From Streptomyces sp. CB00455 (lineage in GTDB: Bacteria > Actinomycetota > Actinomycetes > Streptomycetales > Streptomycetaceae): DNA of 64,000 bases. This document shows positions 41,618 to 50,048 of this stretch, one piece after another. The notes under the pieces are model-generated. The model was not told where the DNA came from. It worked only from the letters and a program-made list of their open reading frames with translations, and ran no database searches. The stretch covers positions 1-64,000 of the forward strand of contig NZ_LIVQ01000006.1 in NCBI RefSeq assembly GCF_001905445.1, in the 5' to 3' direction. The position numbers were made by a program, and so were the translations under genes. Position 1 is the stretch's first letter, and each line of letters begins with the position of its first letter.

Positions 41618-42753
41618 TCGGTGACCGTTCCTCTGAGGTAGTCGGCGGCGTGGCGGGCGCGCTCCAGCACGTCGTCCAGGTCGTCGCCGTAGGTGTTCAC
41701 GTGACCGACCTTGCGGCCGGGCTTCACGTCCTTGCCGTACATGTGGATCTTCAGCTGGGGGTCGTGGGCCATGCAGTGCAGGTACGCCGCGTACATGTCG
41801 GGGTAGTCCCCGCCCAGCACGTTCGCCATGACCGTCCAGCGGACGCGGGGGCGCGGGTCGCCCAGGGGGAGGTCCAGGACCGCCCGCACGTGGTTGGCGA
41901 ACTGGGAGGTGATGGCCCCGTCCTGGGTCCAGTGCCCGCTGTTGTGGGGGCGCATCGCCAGTTCGTTGACGAGGATCCGCCCGTCGGCGGTCTCGAACAG
42001 CTCCACGGCCAGGTGTCCGGTCACGCCGAGCTCCTTGGCGATGCGCAGGGCCAGGGCCTGGGCCTCGCCCCCGAGCTCGTCGGAGAGGTTCGGGGCGGGC
42101 GCGATCACCGTGTCGCAGACCCCGTCCACCTGGACGGATTCCACGACGGGGTAGGCGACGGCCTGGCCGTGCGGGGAGCGGACGATGTTCGCCGCGAGCT
42201 CGCGGACGAAGTCGACCTTCTCCTCCGCCAGGACCGGGACGCCCGCCTTGAACGGGGCCTCCGCGTCCTGGGGGCCGCGGACGAACCACACGCCCTTGCC
42301 GTCGTACCCGCCGCGCACCGTCTTCAGGATGACCGGGAAGCCGCCCACCTCGTGCGCGAAGGCCGCCGCGTCCGCCGGATCGCGCACGATCCGGTGGCGG
42401 GGGCTGGGCGCGCCGATCTCGTCGAGCTTGGCGCGCATCACCCCCTTGTCCTGGGCGTGCACCAGCGCGTCGGGCCCCGGCCGGACGGGGATGCCGTCCG
42501 CCTCCAGGGCCCTGAGGTGCTCGGTGGGCACGTGCTCGTGATCGAAGGTGATCACGTCGCAGCCGCGCGCGAAGGCGCGCAGCGTGTCCAGGTCGCGGTA
42601 GTCGCCGATGACGACGTCGCTCACGACCTGGGCCGCCGAGTCCTGTGGGGTGTCACTGAGGATCTTGAATTTGATGCCGAGGGGGATGCCCGCCTCGTGG
42701 GTCATGCGGGCGAGCTGTCCGCCGCCGACCATGCCGACTACCGGGAACGTCAC
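41614..42753 (-). CDS. purK: N5-carboxyaminoimidazole ribonucleotide synthetase
   Basis: 379 residues. ATP-grasp enzyme making N5-CAIR from AIR, bicarbonate and ATP, the step before PurE. Landmarks: VGMVGGGQLARMTHEAGIPL, VITFDHEHVPTEHLRALEAD, GGFPVILKTVRGGYDGKGVW (ATP-binding lysine), VFYPVVE-type strand as VAYPVVESVQ, and LAMRPHNSGHWTQDGAITSQ with NVLG. The GTG start has GGAGG only one base away, an unusually short spacing, but any later start would cut the N-terminal nucleotide fold. First gene of the purK-purE-dipeptidase transcript. Confidence 0.95.
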   Translation of the reverse strand: MTFPVVGMVGGGQLARMTHEAGIPLGIKFKILSDTPQDSAAQVVSDVVIGDYRDLDTLRAFARGCDVITFDHEHVPTEHLRALEADGIPVRPGPDALVHAQDKGVMRAKLDEIGAPSPRHRIVRDPADAAAFAHEVGGFPVILKTVRGGYDGKGVWFVRGPQDAEAPFKAGVPVLAEEKVDFVRELAANIVRSPHGQAVAYPVVESVQVDGVCDTVIAPAPNLSDELGGEAQALALRIAKELGVTGHLAVELFETADGRILVNELAMRPHNSGHWTQDGAITSQFANHVRAVLDLPLGDPRPRVRWTVMANVLGGDYPDMYAAYLHCMAHDPQLKIHMYGKDVKPGRKVGHVNTYGDDLDDVLERARHAADYLRGTVTE

Positions 42754-42828
42754 TCCTCCAGGGTATCCGGCGGTATTCGGCCATCGGGACCCGCCTGGGC
42801 ACAGCCCTGGCGCTGCGGCGCGGCGCCG

Positions 42829-42875
42829 GTGCGTTCGGGCCCGTGTGCCGTGCGTCGCACGGGGCCCGAACGCAC
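42829..42875. promoter_or_regulatory. Long inverted repeat in the purK/gtrA divergent region
   Basis: GTGCGTTCGGGCCC (42829-42842) is perfectly complementary to 42862-42875; inside, GTG and CAC extend the stem past one bulged base. It lies about 80 bases upstream of purK and 100 upstream of gtrA, where a terminator is not expected. A TACCAT -10-like hexamer for gtrA lies downstream at about 42900. Confidence 0.6.
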
Positions 42876-42972
42876 AGACGGACCACAGGGGCGGGACTTA
42901 CCATGGCAGGGTTGACGCAGAACACCGGACGCCCCGGCGCGGGGCGGTGACCGACAGGGACTGAACCATCAG

Positions 42973-43509
42973 ATGAGCAGGCCTCGGTACGGATCTGTTC
43001 TCGGACGCCTACGCGGTCTCGTTCGGGAGGTCGCCAAGTTCGGGGCGGTCGGCGGTCTGGGCGTGCTGGTCAACCTGGGTGTCTTCAACCTGATCCGGCA
43101 CACGACCGACCTCCAGGTGGTGCGCGCGAGCGTGATAGCCACCGTCGTGGCCATCGCCACGAACTACCTCGGCTTCCGCTACTTCGCCTACCGGGACCGC
43201 GCCCAGAGCGGCCGCACCCGCGAGCTGGTCCTCTTCGCCGCTTTCAGCGCGATCGGCCTGGTCATCGAGAACGGCGTGCTGTACACGGCCACCTACGGCT
43301 TCGGCTGGGACGGGCCGGTCGCCACCAACGTCTTCAAGTTCTTCGGCATCGGCACCGCCACCGTGTTCCGCTTCTGGTCCTACCGGACCTGGGTGTTCAA
43401 GGCGCTGCCCGCCGCCGCGCCGGCCGAGCCGATGCCCGAGCCCGCGCCGCTGCCCAGGCCTGAGCGCAGGCCCGAACCGCTGCCCGAGCCCGCTCCTGCG
43501 AGCAACTAG
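42973..43509 (+). CDS. GtrA family membrane protein
   Basis: 178 residues. Four transmembrane helices in about 120 residues: VAKFGAVGGLGVLVNLGVFN, VIATVVAIATNYLGFRYFAY, VLFAAFSAIGLVIENGVLYT and FKFFGIGTATVFRFWSYRTW, the GtrA/DPMS pattern. GtrA proteins are thought to help flip or use polyprenyl-phosphate sugars at the membrane. The C-terminal 35 residues are a Pro/Glu-rich tail with repeated PEP. It is the Rv3277 counterpart next to purK, and fits the envelope-glycan theme. Confidence 0.9.
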   Translation: MSRPRYGSVLGRLRGLVREVAKFGAVGGLGVLVNLGVFNLIRHTTDLQVVRASVIATVVAIATNYLGFRYFAYRDRAQSGRTRELVLFAAFSAIGLVIENGVLYTATYGFGWDGPVATNVFKFFGIGTATVFRFWSYRTWVFKALPAAAPAEPMPEPAPLPRPERRPEPLPEPAPASN

Positions 43510-43557
43510 GACCCGTCCCCCACCGGAGGCCGGCCCTGCCGCCGTGGCCGCGCGCTC

Positions 43558-44823
43558 CTAGCGGACGGTGGTCTCGGGTGCGGGCCGGGCCGGCTCGGTC
43601 CGGCTCAGGAACAGCGCGAAGACCGGCGGCTGCGCCTGGAGCAGCTCCAGGCGGCCGCCGTCCGCCTCCGCGAGGTCCCGGGCGACGGCCAGGCCGATCC
43701 CGGTGGAGTTGCGGCCGCTGATGGCCCGCTCGAAGATCCGGTTCCCAAGGTCCGGCGGGACGCCCGGTCCCTCGTCCGTGACCTCCAGCACCGCCTGGTT
43801 CCCGATGACGCGCGTGCGCAGCGCCACGGTTCCGCCGCCGTGCATCAGCGCGTTCTCCACCAGCGTCGCCAGCACCTGCGAGACCGCGCCCGGCGTGCCG
43901 ACGGCCCGCATGCCCTGCTTGCCGGAGCGCACGATGGCCCGGCCGGCGCTGCGGTAGGCGGGCCGCCACTCCTCTACCTGCTGTTTGACGACCTCGTCCA
44001 GGTCGAAGGGGACGGCGGAGCCGGTGCGCGGGTCCCGCGAGTTCGTCAGCAGCCGCTCCACCACGTCCGTGAGCCGTTCCACCTGGGTCAGGGCGATGGT
44101 CGCCTCCTCGCGCACCGTCTCCAGGTCGTCGGTGACGGTGATCTCCTCCAGCCGCATCGACAGCGCCGTGAGGGGGGTGCGCAGCTGGTGGGAGGCGTCG
44201 GCGGCCAGACGCCGCTCGGCGGTCAGCATCCGCCCGATCCGCTCGGCGCTGGAGTCCAGGACGTCGGCGACCCGGTCCAGCTCGGGGACCCCGTACCGCT
44301 TGTGCCGGGGACGCGGATCGCCCGATCCGAGCCGCTCGGCGGTCTCGGCGAGGTCGGTGAGCGGGGAGGCCAGCCGGTTCGCCTGGCGTACGGCGAGCAG
44401 TACGGCTGCCACGACGGCCAGCAGCGCGACGGCGCCGACCACGGCCAGGGTCCGCCCGACCTCCTTGGTCACCGTCGAGCGGGACTCCTCGACGACCACC
44501 AGTTCGCCCTGCTCGCCGCGGGCGGCGCCGCGGATGACGTCCTCGGGGATCCGGTCGCCGACCTCGACGGCCGGTTGCCCGGGAACGCTGATCGTGGCGT
44601 GGTGGCCGAGGTCCAGCTGGTCGGCGAGCGCCTTGGGGTCGACCGGCTTGTGCTCCAGGACGTTGGCCTCGACGATGCCCACCAGGCGCAGCGCCTCGGA
44701 CTCGATGCGGTCCTGGGCGCTGCTGGTGATCGTCCGGGTCTCCACGATGACGAGGGAGACCCCGAAGACGGCGATCACGACGAGCACCACGGCGAGCGTG
44801 GAGTTGATCAGGCGGCGGCGCAT
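43558..44823 (-). CDS. Two-component sensor histidine kinase
   Basis: 421 residues. N-terminal helix (STLAVVLVVIAVFGVSLVIV), an extracytoplasmic sensor of about 90 residues, a second helix (TLAVVGAVALLAVVAAVLLA, about 125-145), a HAMP domain, then the dimerisation domain with phospho-acceptor His212 in DASHQLRTPLTAL. The catalytic ATPase domain shows VENALMHGGGTVAL (N box), DEGPGVPPDLGNRIFERA and GIGLAVARDLAEADGG (G boxes). It phosphorylates the response regulator encoded 30 bases upstream on the same strand. The stimulus is unknown. Confidence 0.95.
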   Translation of the reverse strand: MRRRLINSTLAVVLVVIAVFGVSLVIVETRTITSSAQDRIESEALRLVGIVEANVLEHKPVDPKALADQLDLGHHATISVPGQPAVEVGDRIPEDVIRGAARGEQGELVVVEESRSTVTKEVGRTLAVVGAVALLAVVAAVLLAVRQANRLASPLTDLAETAERLGSGDPRPRHKRYGVPELDRVADVLDSSAERIGRMLTAERRLAADASHQLRTPLTALSMRLEEITVTDDLETVREEATIALTQVERLTDVVERLLTNSRDPRTGSAVPFDLDEVVKQQVEEWRPAYRSAGRAIVRSGKQGMRAVGTPGAVSQVLATLVENALMHGGGTVALRTRVIGNQAVLEVTDEGPGVPPDLGNRIFERAISGRNSTGIGLAVARDLAEADGGRLELLQAQPPVFALFLSRTEPARPAPETTVR

Positions 44824-44853
44824 GGGTCAGAGCATGCCCTACAGGGCGGGCCG

Positions 44854-45531
44854 TCAGCTCTTCTCGAAGCGGAAGCCGACGCCGCGGACGGTGGCGATGT
44901 AGCGGGGGTTGGCGGCGTCGTCGCCCAGCTTCTTGCGCAGCCAGGAGATGTGCATGTCGAGGGTCTTGGTGGAGGACCACCAGGTGGTGTCCCAGACCTC
45001 GCGCATGAGCTGGTCGCGCGTGACGACCCGGCCGGCGTCGCGGACCAGGACCCGCAGGAGGTCGAACTCCTTTGCCGTGAGCTGGAGCTCCTCCTCCCCC
45101 ATCCAGGCGCGGTGCGACTCGACGTCGATGCGCACGCCGTGGGTGGCCGGGCTCTGGGATGCCTCGTTGGCGCCGCGCCGCAGCAGGGCCCGGACCCGGG
45201 CGAGCAGCTCGGCGAGGCGGAAGGGCTTGGTCACGTAGTCGTCGGCGCCGGCGTCCAGGCCGACGACCGTGTCGACCTCGTCCGCGCGGGCGGTGAGGAC
45301 CAGGATGGGGAAGCCGTGGCCCTCGGCTCGCAGGCGCCGGGCGACCTCCAGGCCGTCCATGCCCGGCAGGCCCAGGTCGAGGACGACCAAATCGACGCCG
45401 CCCTGCAGTCCGGCGTCCAGGGCCGTGGGGCCGTCCTCCCGGACCTCGACCTCGTACCCCTCCCGGCGCAGGGCGCGGGCCAGGGGCTCCGAGATGGATG
45501 CGTCGTCCTCGGCGAGCAGTACACGCGTCAT
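44854..45531 (-). CDS. OmpR-family response regulator
   Basis: 225 residues. Receiver domain (1-120) with acidic pocket Asp9/Asp10, phosphorylated Asp52 in VVLDLGLPGMDG, Thr80 and Lys102; winged-helix DNA-binding domain (about 130-225) with LTAKEFDLLRVLVRDAGRVV and VRGVGFRFEKS. Regulates genes in response to the kinase encoded just downstream. First gene of the pair, with the 470-bp region before the peptide transporter upstream of it, so it may act there. Confidence 0.95.
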   Translation of the reverse strand: MTRVLLAEDDASISEPLARALRREGYEVEVREDGPTALDAGLQGGVDLVVLDLGLPGMDGLEVARRLRAEGHGFPILVLTARADEVDTVVGLDAGADDYVTKPFRLAELLARVRALLRRGANEASQSPATHGVRIDVESHRAWMGEEELQLTAKEFDLLRVLVRDAGRVVTRDQLMREVWDTTWWSSTKTLDMHISWLRKKLGDDAANPRYIATVRGVGFRFEKS

Positions 45532-45793
45532 GTGGGTGATGGTAGTCCGCGGCGGCTCCCTGGAGGGGCCTGCCGGGAGACCCCTGCCTATCTGGGCTTA
45601 TGAACTACTAAGCGCCTTCGAATATGGCCGAACGGTTCCCTGGAAACCTGTGATCCATATCTCAAGTCCTTCCATATGCCGCAGTGTCGTGTCGTATGGT
45701 GGCGAGACGCCTGATGCACTACCCAGGGGACCTTTGTGCCGAAAAGCGAGCCAAGGGTCTCTGATTCTGCTCTGGCCGGTTCCTCCGGCGCGG

Positions 45794-45832
45794 ATGACAG
45801 TGAATGACCTGTGGGCCGGGCCCCGCGCGTGA
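45794..45832 (+). CDS. Possible 12-residue upstream ORF of the peptide transporter
   Basis: ATG at 45794, stop at 45830, peptide MTVNDLWAGPRA. It stands 42 bases before the first leader hairpin. No ribosome binding site is evident, so it is only a candidate; no amino acid is repeated. Confidence 0.2.
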   Translation: MTVNDLWAGPRA

Positions 45833-45873
45833 TGGTGCGCGACGGGGCGTGGATCCCGGTGACGACAACCCCT

Positions 45874-45915
45874 CCGGTTCCGATGCGTCGGAACCGGCAC
45901 CCCGGGCGTGGGGTG
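45874..45915 (+). promoter_or_regulatory. Two consecutive hairpins in the leader of the peptide transporter
   Basis: CCGGTTCCGA (45874-45883) pairs perfectly with 45888-45897 around the tetraloop TGCG; immediately after it CACCCC (45898-45903) pairs with GGGGTG (45910-45915). No U-tract follows. They could be a protein-binding or ribosome-controlling leader element. Confidence 0.5.
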
Positions 45916-46001
45916 GATTGTCCGCCGCCGGTGCCGGCCACCCCTCACCGGGCGCCATCCGGCTCACGAAGCCGAGCGTCCCGAGCAAGCAAGGATCGAC
46001 C

Positions 46002-47519
46002 ATGGCTTCCAGCCTGACGAAGGACTCGGTGGACCCCTCCACCGAGAAGACCTTCTTCGGCCACCCCCGTGGCCTGGCCACGCTGTTCATGACCGAGATG
46101 TGGGAGCGTTTCTCCTACTACGGCATGCGCGCCCTCCTCGTCCTGTACCTGGTTTCCGGCGGGACAGAGGCCGCGACCGGCAGCCAGGGAGGCGGCCTCG
46201 CCTTCACGATGGCCACGGCCACGGCGATCTACTCCGTCTACGTGGCGATGGTCTACCTGATGGCCATGCCGGGCGGCTGGTTCGGCGACCGCGTCTGGGG
46301 CGCCCGCAAGACGGTCGCCATCGCGGGTGGCGTGATCATGGCCGGCCACGTGTCGCTGGCCGTTCCCGGCCAGGCGATGTTCTTCCTGGGCCTGATCCTG
46401 GTCGCGGCGGGCTCCGGCCTGCTGAAGGCCAACATCTCCACGATGGTCGGCCACCTCTACGACGGCCCGGACGACCCCCGTCGCGACGGCGGCTTCACGA
46501 TCTTCTACATCGGCATCAACCTCGGTGCCTTCGTCGCCCCCTTCGTCGTCGGCACCGTCGGCGAGAAGGTCAACTGGCACTTCGGCTTCCTGCTCGCCGC
46601 GGTCGGCATGGGCCTGGGTCTGATCCAGTTCCTGCTGGGCACCAAGCACCTGGATGCGCGCAGCAGCCTGGTCCCGAACCCGCTGTCGCCGGCCGAGCGC
46701 AAGAACATCGTCGTCAAGGTCGTCGGCGTCCTGGTCGCCGCCGCCGTCTTCTACGGCGCCGTCGCCGCCCTGGGTCTGTACACCCTGAACTGGGCGCTGG
46801 TCCCGATCACCCTGGCCGGCCTGGTCATCCCGGTCGCCGTCCTGGTCCGCATCAAGCGCGACAAGGAGCTGTCGGGCACCGAGCAGTCGAAGATGAGCGC
46901 GTACATCTGGTTCTTCGTCGCCGCCGCCGTCTTCTGGATGATCTACGACCAGGGTGGTTCGACGCTGTCGCTCTTCGCCGACGGCAAGACGGCCGACACG
47001 GTCTTCGGTCTCGGCTTCCCGGCCACCTGGTACCAGTCGCTGAACCCGCTGTTCGTCATGGCGCTGGCGCCGGTCTTCGCCTGGCTGTGGGTCTGGCTGG
47101 CCCGCAAGAACCAGGAGCCGAACACGATCGTGAAGTTCGCGATGGGCCTGGTCCTGGTCGGCGCGTCCTTCTTCGTCTTCATCGTCCCGATGAACATGGC
47201 CGGCGACGGCACCAAGGTCTCCCCGATGTGGCTGGTCTCGATCTACATGATCCAGACCATCGGTGAGCTCTGCCTCTCCCCCGTGGGTCTGTCGGTGACC
47301 ACGAAGATGGCCCCGCAGAAGTACGCCTCCCAGATGATGGGTGTCTGGTTCCTCGCCGTCACGGCGGGGGACTGCACCACCAGCCTGCTCTCCATCGGCG
47401 GTGTCGACCTCAACGGCGCATGGGTGATCTTCTTCGAGGCGGCGGCCGCGGTCGTGGCCGGCATCGCGATCTACTCGTACCGCAAGAAGGTCCAGTCGCT
47501 CATGGGCACGGTGCACTGA
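46002..47519 (+). CDS. POT/PTR family proton-dependent oligopeptide transporter
   Basis: 505 residues with about 14 hydrophobic segments. The family signature is at the N-terminus: FFGHPRGLATLFMTEMWERF followed by SYYGMRALLVLYL (ExxER-type proton-coupling motif as EMWERFSYYG). FTIFYIGINLGAFVAPFVVG is the second PTR signature. It imports di- and tripeptides with protons. ATG with AAGGA seven bases upstream. The nearby dipeptidases and the LPXTG surface operon do not obviously share regulation. Followed by a clear terminator. Confidence 0.95.
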   Translation: MASSLTKDSVDPSTEKTFFGHPRGLATLFMTEMWERFSYYGMRALLVLYLVSGGTEAATGSQGGGLAFTMATATAIYSVYVAMVYLMAMPGGWFGDRVWGARKTVAIAGGVIMAGHVSLAVPGQAMFFLGLILVAAGSGLLKANISTMVGHLYDGPDDPRRDGGFTIFYIGINLGAFVAPFVVGTVGEKVNWHFGFLLAAVGMGLGLIQFLLGTKHLDARSSLVPNPLSPAERKNIVVKVVGVLVAAAVFYGAVAALGLYTLNWALVPITLAGLVIPVAVLVRIKRDKELSGTEQSKMSAYIWFFVAAAVFWMIYDQGGSTLSLFADGKTADTVFGLGFPATWYQSLNPLFVMALAPVFAWLWVWLARKNQEPNTIVKFAMGLVLVGASFFVFIVPMNMAGDGTKVSPMWLVSIYMIQTIGELCLSPVGLSVTTKMAPQKYASQMMGVWFLAVTAGDCTTSLLSIGGVDLNGAWVIFFEAAAAVVAGIAIYSYRKKVQSLMGTVH

Positions 47520-47543
47520 CGCACCCCTCTCCCGTACGCGGCG

Positions 47544-47579
47544 AACGGCCCGGCGCACCTCACGGTGTGCCGGGCCGTT
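47544..47579. terminator. Bidirectional terminator after the peptide transporter
   Basis: AACGGCCCGGCGCACC (47544-47559) pairs with 47564-47579 with one G-U pair, 4-base loop TCAC. It separates the converging transporter and surface-protein genes. Confidence 0.85.
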
Positions 47580-47595
47580 CCGTCGTACGGGGTGC

Positions 47596-48945
47596 CTACC
47601 GCGTGCCTCGCAAGCGGCGCCACGGGGTGAAGGTGAAGACCGCGAAACCGAGCAGGACCACCGTGCCGGCGACCAGGGCGAGGGCCTTGATGCCGCCCTC
47701 GTCCCGCGCGCCGGTCTCGGCGAGGTTGCCCGAGGTGGTGGTGGCGCCGGAGGACGCGGCGCCCGTGGTGGAGGGCGAGCCGGAGCCGCCCGGCTGGGCG
47801 GTGGTGTCCAGTTCCAGGGAGACGGCGCTGGTGGCCGCCTTGCAGGGCACGGTGAGCGGCTGGCCGCCCGCGACCATGGTGACGTCGATCGACATGTCGG
47901 ACGGGCTGAGCGTGACCTTGCCCGTCCTGCCGGGCTTGTAGGTGCCCGTCATGTCGCTCAGGCTCACTGCGCCGCCCTGCGGGATCGCCTCGGCGTTGGC
48001 GGGGCCGGTGACCTTCACCGTGCCGCTGTCGGCCCCTGCGAGCTTGATCTGCATCGACGGGGCGAGTGCGCCCTTGGGCAGGGGCAGCGGGGCCTTCATG
48101 GCGTCCTTGGCGGTCTTGACCGTGAGGTCATAGCTGCCCCCGTTCCTCTTCGCGTTGACGGTGACGGGGGTGGTGATGCCGCCGGGGACCGTCTCGCCGC
48201 AGTCGAACTTGACGTCCACGGGCTTGCCGGGGAAGTCGGTCTGGCCGCCGCCCCCGGTCGTGGCGCCGGTGGTGCCTCCGGTCGTGGCACCAGTCGTGTT
48301 GCCGCCGCTCGTCGTCCCTCCGGTGGTGGTCCCTCCGGTGGTCGTGCCGCCGGTGGTGGTCCCTCCGGTGGTCGTGCCGCCGGTGGTGGTCCCTCCGGTG
48401 GAGCCGGCCGTCACGTCGATGGTCGCGCCGCCGGTCACCTCCCCCTGGGGGGCGCACTTGGTGACGAAGGTGCCGAAGGGGAAGCTGACGGCGACGTCGT
48501 ACTTGCCGGGTGTCAGGGTGACCTTGCCCGCCTTGGTCAGCTTGAGCTTGCCCTTCATCGGCGACATCACCATGGGCGCCTTCTTGGGGATCGGCGGGTT
48601 CTTCTTCTCCCCGACGACCTTGAGCTCCCCCGCCCCGCCGCCCACCGCGATCCAGCCGGTGGGCTGCACCGCGTCCTTCGGGATGTCCATCAGGTCCGTG
48701 TTGTTCGAAGCGGGCTTGACGGTCTCCCACACCACCTCGACCTCGTCACCGACCTTGGCCGTGGCGGGGGCCGTGATCCTGGCGGTGGTCTCGCCCTCCA
48801 CCGGGTCGCCTCCGCCGGCCGGCGGGACGCACTTGACCTTGTACGTGGCCTCGGCGGCCTGGGCGGGAGAAGCCGTTAGGGCGATACCCGCGCCGCCGAG
48901 GAGCAGCGCGACCGCGGCCGCGCACACCCTCCGTTGGGTCTTCAC
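47596..48945 (-). CDS. Secreted cell-wall-anchored protein with an LAETG sorting signal
   Basis: 449 residues. Signal peptide (VCAAAVALLLGGAGIALTAS, ending in AQA), a first beta-rich module (about 30-190), a Thr/Gly low-complexity linker of (TTTGG) repeats (about 190-240), a second module (VDVKFDCGETVPGG onwards), a Ser/Thr/Gly stalk, LAETG at 408-412, a hydrophobic helix and the tail WRRLRGTR. LAXTG is the motif of class E sortases, which Streptomyces use. The second module is clearly related to the protein encoded at 51096-51806 (shared GTYKPGRTGKVT / GTYTPGKSGKVT). It is last in a four-gene overlapping operon. Function unknown; surface structure or adhesion is inference. Confidence 0.88.
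   Translation of the reverse strand: MKTQRRVCAAAVALLLGGAGIALTASPAQAAEATYKVKCVPPAGGGDPVEGETTARITAPATAKVGDEVEVVWETVKPASNNTDLMDIPKDAVQPTGWIAVGGGAGELKVVGEKKNPPIPKKAPMVMSPMKGKLKLTKAGKVTLTPGKYDVAVSFPFGTFVTKCAPQGEVTGGATIDVTAGSTGGTTTGGTTTGGTTTGGTTTGGTTTGGTTSGGNTTGATTGGTTGATTGGGGQTDFPGKPVDVKFDCGETVPGGITTPVTVNAKRNGGSYDLTVKTAKDAMKAPLPLPKGALAPSMQIKLAGADSGTVKVTGPANAEAIPQGGAVSLSDMTGTYKPGRTGKVTLSPSDMSIDVTMVAGGQPLTVPCKAATSAVSLELDTTAQPGGSGSPSTTGAASSGATTTSGNLAETGARDEGGIKALALVAGTVVLLGFAVFTFTPWRRLRGTR
48306..48404 (-). repeat. 15-bp in-frame tandem repeat encoding the Thr/Gly linker
   Basis: Alternating 15-bp units, giving a 30-bp higher-order period, encode GGTTT repeats of the LAETG protein. Synonymous differences alternate regularly, evidence of recent expansion by 30-bp steps. 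Copy-number change keeps the frame. Confidence 0.8.
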
Positions 48946-50048
48946 GAATGTCCCTTCGTCGTCGGACGGTTCTCAGACGGTGCGGACGTCTGTGGTGCTG
49001 ACTCCGGCGCGCTGTCCGGGGTGAACCACGGCAGGGCCGCCGTGGTGGTCTGCGGGGGCTGCGGGCCCTGCCCGGAGCGGACCGGCGCGGGCCCTCCTGC
49101 GGCGGGGGCCCCCGGCCGTAAGCGCGGCAGCCGGGCGGTCACGGCCGCCACCTCCTCGGGGAGCCGGGCACCCCGGTGGCGGCCGCCGACGGGTGCGGTG
49201 CGGGGCCGGACCCGGTCGACGACCGCCATGCCGAGGCGGAAGACGGCGGCCGGGACCACCAGCAGGAGCAGTCCCCGAAAGAGCAGGACCCCGTACGGGC
49301 GGTCCACGCCCCAGGGTTGGGCGGCCAGGACCGTCTCGCCGTACTTGAGCGAGATCGTGTAGTCGCCGTGGGCGCCCGCGGTGAGGGCGACGTCGAGCGA
49401 CACGTCCGCTTTGCCGCCCGGCGGGATGGTCCCCTTCCACCGGACCTCCTCCCACAGCGGCGCGAAGACGCCGTGGGCGGTGCCGAGCTGGAAGACGGGG
49501 TCCTTGACCGGGGCCGAGCCGAGATTGCCGACGGTGACCTCCAGGGTGCGGGTGGGCGGGGCCCCGAACCAGGTCAGCACCCCGTCGTCGCCTTCCAGCC
49601 GGACTCCGCTGAGCACCGCGAGCCGGGCCGTGCCGGATGCGGCGGGCAGTTCGGCCACCGGGTGGTCGGTGATCTTCAGGGGGGTGGCGACGGTGGACTG
49701 GTCGCCGTTGACGGAGCTGACGTTGACGACGCAGGGGCACGGCTTGGGCGGCGCCACCACGGGCAGCTGCGCGGCGAAGTGCCCGTCGCCGGCGACCGAG
49801 ACCGCCGCGCCGTCGGCATTGGCGCAGCTGTTGGTGCCGCCGATCATGTTCTGTCCGCAGACCAGCAGCATCACCAGTGTCCCGGCCCGCCAGCCGGTGC
49901 CGGTGACGGTGATCTCGGTGCCCTTGGCCGCCTCCTGGAGCGAGAGCGCCACGGCCGGCCCCTGCTGTGCGGCGGCCGGCAGCGCCGGGAACAGTGCCAG
50001 CGCGCACGCCGCCAGCCCCGCGGCGAGCAGGGCTCCGACTCTTCTCAC
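48942..50048 (-). CDS. Secreted membrane-anchored protein with a neocarzinostatin-like domain
   Basis: 368 residues. Signal peptide (GALLAAGLAACALALFPALP, ending AAA), then a domain resembling neocarzinostatin-family folds: ALSLQEAAKGTEITVTGTGW, LVCGQNMIGGTNSCANADG and PPKPCPCVVNVSS with the two disulphide pairs. A second beta-sandwich follows (TRTLEVTVGNLGSAPVKDPV), then one membrane helix (VLLFRGLLLLVVPAAVFRLG) and a Pro/Ala-rich cytoplasmic tail. In enediyne producers such domains bind the drug, but here it is a surface-operon component and binding is not implied. Start and stop overlap both neighbours by four bases. Confidence 0.82.
   Translation of the reverse strand: MRRVGALLAAGLAACALALFPALPAAAQQGPAVALSLQEAAKGTEITVTGTGWRAGTLVMLLVCGQNMIGGTNSCANADGAAVSVAGDGHFAAQLPVVAPPKPCPCVVNVSSVNGDQSTVATPLKITDHPVAELPAASGTARLAVLSGVRLEGDDGVLTWFGAPPTRTLEVTVGNLGSAPVKDPVFQLGTAHGVFAPLWEEVRWKGTIPPGGKADVSLDVALTAGAHGDYTISLKYGETVLAAQPWGVDRPYGVLLFRGLLLLVVPAAVFRLGMAVVDRVRPRTAPVGGRHRGARLPEEVAAVTARLPRLRPGAPAAGGPAPVRSGQGPQPPQTTTAALPWFTPDSAPESAPQTSAPSENRPTTKGHS

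Larger units (their letters stand above)
45532..46001. other. Divergent regulatory region before the peptide transporter
   Basis: 470 bp without a supportable long gene. The left part (45595-45700) is AT-rich for this genome and holds several CCATAT/ATATGG half-sites near 45623, 45655 and 45676. The right part is a structured leader: a 10-bp hairpin at 45874-45897, another at 45898-45915, and a ribosome binding site AAGGA before the ATG at 46002. A 12-codon ORF (MTVNDLWAGPRA) lies at 45794-45832. Confidence 0.6.
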
